Source of the DNA: Lytechinus pictus
Taxonomy: Eukaryota > Echinodermata > Echinoidea > Temnopleuroida > Toxopneustidae
Direction: 5' to 3'
DNA: 64,000 nucleotides
Assembly: GCF_037042905.1 (NCBI RefSeq)
Contig: NC_087262.1
Span: 22,549,501 to 22,613,500 of the forward strand
The translations under genes and the position numbers were made by a program. The notes under the pieces are model-generated. The model did not search any database and was not told the origin of the DNA. It saw only the letters and a list, made by a program, of their open reading frames with translations. Numbering within the stretch: the first letter of the stretch is position 1; the number at the start of each line of letters is the position of its first letter. Positions 58,415 to 64,000 of the stretch are shown piece after piece.

Positions 58415-59323
58415 ATCACTTCCATTGAAACATGTACAAATTATTTGGGATTTTTTTATTGTTTGTGGCAGTTTTACTTTTTAAATTAAAAAGAGAAAGA
58501 TTTTACCAACTTTATATCATGAGAACAGGAATAAATCCTTCATATCTACTCAGAACAATTGAAATCAAATCAATGAAATCAAGTCAATCTTGCAAAACCA
58601 AAGATGAACATGTAGCCTACATTATATGCGACCCCTACTCAACTTGTATGTATGAGTAGACTTTGTTAATAGTAAAACAAATTTCTTGTTTCTTTATGTC
58701 AAAATTCAAAAGTGTTTTAGAGGGCAGTTTTCAAGAAAGTAAAGGAACTCTGAACTTATTAGGCTGAATCTCAACATGATAGATTTTTGCCAGGATGGGT
58801 TATAACCATGGATCCTATACTAGAAAAAGCCTGTTCAGACATTCTGAGTAGGATTGTGCTTCATTCAGCCAGTTCACTGAAAAAGGTTCAGTAATTAAGT
58901 ACATGTACATTTATTTTAAAATATGTATGAATGTTCTTGGCAAAGGGCACTAACATGCTTGACTAAATCATAACAACTATACATTTTAGTGCCCTTTGCC
59001 AAAATGATTTATGTTTGTACATTTTTAAGTGAATATTTTGAATTGAGTACAATAAAAGTAAAAATCGGCAACGTCCCTGCTTACCCAATACACCGATATT
59101 TTAACATTTCTATTCCTTTACATGTTCCTGTATTCAAATAAATAGGCCGACACAGTAGTATAAGGGAACCCGTTTTCTTATTTTAGCAAAACTGCTGCTA
59201 AAATACTAGTTTTCCAGTTTATTGTAAACGAAATCATTTAAATCAACTTGAAAGTTTGTCAAAACTTTGCAAGCCAATGCTTTGAAACAGTCAAATAGTT
59301 CCAACTATGGCTCAAAGAAGAAC
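58415..59323. other. spacer between TTAA-type elements
   Basis: An inverted pair TTCTTGGCAAAGGGCACTAA (58933) / TAGTGCCCTTTGCCAAAATG (58988) is the only structure noted. A ~90-bp block at 59235-59323 recurs at 59955-60045. Confidence 0.5.
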
Positions 59324-59928
59324 TTAAAGGAATTGTCCAGGCTGGAGAAATTATGATACATGTATCAATAAATAAAGTAAAATTCACAGAGTAAAATACT
59401 GAAATTTGATCAAAATCGGATAACAAATAACAAAGTTATTGAATTTTAAAGATTTCTTTTCGATTATTCCGGTAAAACATTTCTAGGCATGTCTTCATGA
59501 ATATCCGTTAGTTGGGCTTATGATGGCATATCTCCACTTGTTCTTTTGATTATGATTATGTGAAATTAGGTTTATTAAAAAGGAATTTACCAAGAACTAA
59601 AAACAATTGAATTGGCAACTAATTAAGTACATTAGTTATATATTGCCGCAACTTATTTCATCATAATGGAGACACATTATTTACACATGTATAAAAAAAA
59701 TGAAACAATTATGATTTCATGTTATAAGAAAAAGGAAAGAGGGGATGTGACATCATCAACCCACCAAATGAACATTCATGACGATGTAAATATAACTGTT
59801 TTCACAAAATACTGATAAACTTTAAAATACAATAACTTTGTTATTTGTCATCCAATTTTGGTGAAATTTTCATCATTTTACTTTATTTATTTAGATCTGA
59901 ATATTTTCAGCCCGGTCCATTCCTTTAA
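59324..59928. mobile_element. 605-bp TTAA-flanked foldback, AGGAATTGTCCAGG family
   Basis: TTAAAGGAATTGTCCAGGCT ... CGGTCCATTCCTTTAA; arms TTTGATCAAAATCGGATAAC and its inverse around 59842-59872. Inserted in a ~90-bp tandem repeat containing GCCAATGCTTTGAAACAGTC. Confidence 0.85.
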
Positions 59929-60055
59929 GGTTGATACAAACAAAAATAAATGCAGTCGGTCAAAGCTTTGAAAGCCAATGCTTTGAAACAGTCGTTCCAA
60001 CTGTGGCTCAAAGAACAACTTGGGGTTGAAACAAACAAAAGATAAATGCAGTTTT

Positions 60056-60670
60056 CTTTAACGTGTATGATCTTCAATCCTTGACCTGAAAATAAAATTT
60101 AAAAAATATATCTCTTTGGAGAACTTGAATCTCTGAGTCATGGAATTCTTCCAAATAAACTGATCCTCATTAAATACCAAGAGCTTTGAAAATGAGCACC
60201 AACTTTGCATGTTTGCAGCATTAGCTGTACCAAGACAGTTCCTTTGAACCAATAAGTAGAAGCTCTCTACATGTACTTTAGACACAGCAGAAAATGTCAG
60301 CTTCTTTATGGCTTTAATATTTTCTATAAATTATATTTTGACTGGATTTGATTATGAAATAGTTAAGAATAATTTTGGTGGTGAAATGCATAATTTTTAA
60401 ATTGATGTCAGTGTGAAGGGTTATATTTTGGGTGTTTGCACTTTGTTAAAAAAAATTTGTTAGAAAAAATCAGATTGAAATTTAAAAAAATCTGATTTAA
60501 ATCAAATAGATCCGATTTAGGTTTATATAAAAAAATTGCCAACTTACAATCGTGAAATTTAAGATTTTCATTTTGTAAACTATCATATTTAATATTTAAG
60601 TTCTGAATTTTATGAGAATGGTGTTTTTGAGTTTGATATTTTGGGTTTTAAGTACCATATGATAAATGTT
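60056..60670. other. AT-rich spacer
   Basis: No exon supported; a GATTTAAATC-like remnant is at 60475-60525. Confidence 0.4.
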
Positions 60671-61273
60671 TTAAAGGGGAATCCAGCCTTGGCCATAAAA
60701 TGTTGTGATGGGAAGGAGAAAAATAAATTAAACAGAATGGTGAAAGTTTGAAAGAAATCCGACAAGCAATAAGAAAGTTAAAGCTGCTTTAAAATTGAGA
60801 TCACTAATACTATGTAGATTTCAAATTGGCAACTGGGTAAGTAAATTATGACAAGGGGCAAGGACAACTTTCCCATAGGCCATGTACTTTATTATCAGGG
60901 ATTTGTGGTTTTCTTCTAAGTACCCATTCCCCTGGGGCAGTAATCTAAATATAACCCAGGTAGTATATTGTTTTATGTCCTCATGAAAGAAAAATATGAT
61001 TTGAAATAAGACTTTTGGGAAAAATGACATTTTAGCCATAATATGTATTGGAGTACATGAAAGAGTAGTCCTTGCCTTACATCACTAGGATATCCCATAT
61101 GCGGCCAATTTGAAGTCTCCATGGGTATAGTGATTACCAATATTTACAACTTTAAAAAATTCATAACTTTCTTATTGTTTGTCCAATATTATTCAAACTT
61201 TCACCTATCAACTTGTCTGATTTTTCCTTTCCTTATAAAAACAAGTTTTTATTTGGGTTGGATTCCCCTTTAA
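60671..61273. mobile_element. 603-bp TTAA-flanked element, AGGGGAATCCA family, copy 2
   Basis: TTAAAGGGGAATCCAGCC ... TTGGATTCCCCTTTAA, nearly identical to 39503-40102, implying recent activity. Confidence 0.85.
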
Positions 61274-62008
61274 GGAATACTGGTTTAATTTACAAACTTA
61301 AGCTTAGTTTGCTTCATAAAAATCTGATAACTTTATACCATTCCATGATTTTCTCTTATTTAAAATATTGCAATACCAATGTAACCTCATATAAATTGGA
61401 CTCAATATTCAAAAGAAATGTTTAAGAATAATTACCTATTCTAATAGCACCATCCGCACCTTTATTTAATAAGCGAGAACTCACAATATTTATCTATAAG
61501 TTCAAGAAGAGGTAGTTAATTGTTACCCATGTAGTTTTCAGATCTTTTTCAATGCAATAATCAAGTTCATAACCATAATACCCGTTCTTCCAATAAATTT
61601 CATTTATGGTCTATTAGGTCTATAGTCACGAAGCTGAGTTATGTAGGTCCCAAACAATGGAATGAGATTCCCCAAATAATAACTAATTCACAATTTATAT
61701 ATTCTTTTAGAAAACAGTATTCAAATTTTCTAGTAAATTATTATTAATTCTCACACATGATATCAATGCATACTTGTAACGTATCTACCCCCTCAACTCG
61801 TGTTTTTTTCTCCTTTTTATATACACTATTAACTATAATGATATGATATTCTGTTTTGTATTAATGTTGTTTTGTTTTTACTATGTTTTGGCGAGCCTCA
61901 CATGTTTCTTATTACCTTCGTGGGAAGCCACGCAATTTATAATCACATTATTTGATGTTTCCTTGTATTTTTATCCTATTTGCGAAATAAAGATTGAATT
62001 GAATTGAA
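61274..62008 (+). mobile_element. 5'-truncated LINE 3' end
   Basis: Frames give LITLYHSMIFSYLKYCN (end of a reverse transcriptase, with a YLKYC-like block) and, after frame breaks, TKLSYVGPKQWNEIP (61629-61673), the conserved tail of CR1/L2/Jockey-like LINEs. It ends AATAAAGATTGAATTGAATT, a repeated-TTGAA tail. Confidence 0.75.
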
Positions 62009-62300
62009 TATATATATAGAGCTATGATAAAACCATCCACTATTTTGGGCCATGGAGCAAGGTTTTGGCCATACATGCAGCTGCTCAGTGGAATGTCATA
62101 TGTAAACACTGTCTGATGGCCTGAGCGAGGGTATTACATAATAACCCTGCTCATGGCTCTGTGGTTGAAGTAGGGGATTATCTATACTCCTCAGTGGTCA
62201 TAAAATTTGGTTTACAGACAGATGAAGTTATCCAATGAAAGCTCTCTGAAATTTTGGGTGGGTGGGACTTATTTTGACCGTGGGAACAAGATTTCCAAAG
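62009..62300. other. spacer, no feature
   Basis: Short (TA)n at the LINE tail. Nothing else seen. Confidence 0.4.
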
Positions 62301-62307
62301 AAGAAGC

Positions 62308-62413
62308 AGACTCTGAAATGGCTCGCTTCGCTCGCCCTTTCAGGCTGGTTTGCTTCGCAAACCAGCTGCAGATCCCACTTCACGAGCCATTCAGAGTCTG
62401 CATAGCAGACTAG
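62308..62413. repeat. nested hairpin with AGTCTGCATAGCAGACTAG end
   Basis: CAGACTCTGAAATGGCTCG (62308) pairs with CGAGCCATTCAGAGTCTG (62383). Inside, CTGGTTTGC-TTC-GCAAACCAG (62345-62365) is a perfect small hairpin. The right end carries AGTCTGCATAGCAGACTAG, repeated at 54807. Confidence 0.75.
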
Positions 62414-62443
62414 CCCCGACTATAGACGACGACTCTGAATCCT

Positions 62444-62453
62444 CGTCATGTGA
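62444..62453. promoter_or_regulatory. GTCATGTGAC palindromic E-box
   Basis: A full GTCANNTGAC bHLH-type palindrome about 130 bases before the candidate microgene start; resembles USF/TFE sites. Confidence 0.35.
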
Positions 62454-62582
62454 CTTTCATAAACAACAACATCGCGAATACGAGTACAGTAGGATACTTT
62501 TGCAATACCAGTCAACGTGTAATCGTGAAACCATACGGTAAATTACCATTTTATTAAACCTTCATGCTTCGATCATGTGAAA

Positions 62583-63048
62583 ATGGCTTTAATTCATCGA
62601 CTTTTCCAACATTCCCGTGAAAAGAGGCGCTCCACTTGGGGATGCGGAGCTTCAAGGAAGGAGAATTTAGAGTAAGTAGACGGAGATCTATCTAGAAAAA
62701 TCAGCGTGCATGCTCAGCTCAGCATAAACTCAAGCCAAGCCTAAATAACGTTAGAGCTCGAGCTCTGCTCTGCGGCCGGAGCGCGGAGCCGGAGGCGCGG
62801 CGGCGGAGCTGAGCTGAGATCGAGATGCATCTCACTTTCTCATCGGGGCCGGGGGAAAGATGAGTGAAAATTATATCACTGATCATTAGTTAAATATTAA
62901 GCATAAAACACAATTCTACCTTGCTTTTTCTCCTCCATAATCATGACAATCTTTGTTCTAGTTGAATAATGGTAGACTCCCAATTTATTTAATTGTGAAT
63001 GTGATCCCAATTTCCTTTTCCAGACCAGAGGCAGAGGATGATTTTTGA
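62583..63048 (+). CDS. candidate two-exon microgene, 37 aa, unknown function
   Basis: Exon 1 62583-62671 opens with ATG in good context (AAAATGG) and ends TTA GA|GTAAGT. Exon 2 starts after TTTCCTTTTCCAG at 63024 and, in the required phase, gives six acidic-rich codons, Phe and TGA at 63046-63048. Product: MALIHRLFQHSREKRR, then STWGCGASRKENLE, then PEAEDDF. Both splice sites are consensus, the phases match and a CpG-rich block (62755-62830) lies in the intron. The protein is basic then acidic, with no motif I recognise. The short length means chance cannot be excluded, and a longer transcript continuing beyond the window is possible. Confidence 0.35.
62755..62830. promoter_or_regulatory. CpG-rich block
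   Basis: The densest CpG stretch in the right half of the window (GGCCGGAGCGCGGAGCCGGA, GCGGCGGCGGAGC). CCGGAG units recur. It may be regulatory DNA for a transcript starting near 62500-62700. Confidence 0.35.
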
Positions 63049-63192
63049 AGAAAAAAAAAACGCTTTCATTTCCAGAAAGACCCCAGAAATCTCATAATAT
63101 TATTAATGTTAGACAGCCATTTAGTATGCAATGCAGTGTTATAAAAAGGGCAGAGAGAGGGAGAGTTGAGAGATTATTATTATGGGGATATT

Positions 63193-63720
63193 TAACCCAG
63201 AGAGCTCCCGTCCGCGCAGCGGGCGGGAGCCCAGAAGCTCACAGTGTATTCTACCATTGCCACCGGACAAGGGTGATTTATGGTCTAAATATTTCTCCAA
63301 ATGAATTGTGAAAACAAAAAGTGTACAATTACCACGATTATATGGATGAAGGTCTAGCGAGTGGCAGATTCCTGACATCTGAGCACAGTCTGGAACCTCA
63401 AAAAAACGAAAAGTTCTCTGCTTCTACCCCGTCTCGATCGGCCATTTTTGTTAAAAATCGTAACAAAACGGCCGATCGAGACTGGGTAGAAGGAGAGAAC
63501 TTTTGGTTTTTTTGAGGTTCCAGACTGTGCTCAGATGTCAGGAATCTGCCACTCGCTAGACCTTCATCCATATAATCGTGGTAATTGTACACTTTTTGTT
63601 TTCACAATTCATTTGGAGAAATATTTAGACCATAAATCACCCTTGTTCGGTGGCAATGGTAGAATACACTGTGAGCTTCTGGGCTCCCGCCCGCTGCGCG
63701 GGCGGGAGCTCTCTGGGTTA
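63193..63720. mobile_element. 528-bp near-perfect palindromic element, 9-bp duplication
   Basis: TAACCCAGAGAGCTCCCG ... CGGGAGCTCTCTGGGTTA; arms of about 264 bp meet near 63456 (TTTTTGTTAAAAATCG). GGGGATATT flanks both sides (63184-63192, 63721-63729). Each end holds its own GC-rich hairpin (GCTCCCG..CGCGCAGCGGGCGGGAGC). No transposase frame; Mutator-like by duplication length. Confidence 0.85.
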
Positions 63721-63729
63721 GGGGATATT

Positions 63730-64000
63730 ATGACATATCATTGCTTGATCTTAATAAAGCTTATTGTATTGTCTTTCTGCTGATGCCCACAATCAAAGTG
63801 TTGATTATTTTGGCAAAGGATGAAGGTTCAGGTTCAAAGTTTATTTCACTATTTCTAAGTCTAGTAGTGACATGTATGTAGTATGTACTGGTCAACAGAA
63901 ATGGTCTTGATTCTATGAAATCTGTCTTGTGAAAACAAATTATTATTCTGTTTTGGTCAGACTCACAGCACAGATTATTTGAACTTCTTGAAAATTTTGA
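63730..64000. other. right edge, no feature
   Basis: AT-rich, no exon or repeat recognised. Confidence 0.4.

Noticed and set aside
62308..62413. 8-bp target duplication AGCAGACT around the nested hairpin
   Set aside because: The duplicated bases belong to the hairpin arm itself, so the match is not independent evidence of insertion.
63045..63783. mirror-image frames of 64-88 codons on both strands
   Set aside because: They are the two arms of the 528-bp palindrome read in both directions and carry no transposase motif.

Overview
The window is metazoan nuclear DNA: AT-rich, with GT-AG introns of roughly 0.3-4.4 kb and very dense short mobile elements. Frequent TACATGTA-like motifs, tRNA-derived SINEs, LINE tails ending in TTGAA repeats and many ~600-bp TTAA-flanked foldback elements suggest an echinoderm, most likely a sea urchin or relative. 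That is an inference from repeat style and protein similarity; no search was run.

Left (1 to ~9250): the 5' end of a minus-strand gene resembling SH2 domain-containing protein 4 (SH2D4A/B). Two coding exons are visible (5188-5017 and 4214-4058); the rest lies off the left edge or was not found. A GC-richer stretch at 8860-9250 with ETS-like sites is the best promoter candidate, and a 1.2-kb foldback element (7225-8430) lies between them.

Centre (11970 to ~46500): a complete plus-strand gene for DDX46/Prp5, the DEAD-box helicase of the U2 snRNP. I traced 23 coding exons from a 17-nt coding first exon (12105-12121) to the stop at 45459-45461. All junctions keep frame and give 1,188 residues: RS domain, acidic linker with the DPLD motif, two RecA lobes with all helicase motifs, and the conserved C-terminal domain. 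The introns hold most of the repeats: hAT-like elements with exact target-site duplications, a Mutator-like element with ~190-bp inverted repeats and a 9-bp duplication, Harbinger-like and TTAA-type elements, SINEs, and decayed tandem copies of the start of exon 8.

Right (49280 to 64000): a small two-exon plus-strand gene encodes a THAP zinc finger that stops just after the last zinc ligand, where its 3' exon runs into a tandem repeat. Beyond it are large palindromic elements, TTAA-type elements with nested insertions, a LINE 3' end, and a possible two-exon microgene (62583-63048, 37 aa). The window ends with a nearly perfect 528-bp palindrome flanked by a 9-bp duplication; a 49-bp element at 13426 has the same termini and its own 9-bp duplication.

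The most unusual signal is this set of foldback elements: hairpins at several scales, shared termini between copies of very different size, and nested insertions that give a relative order of events.
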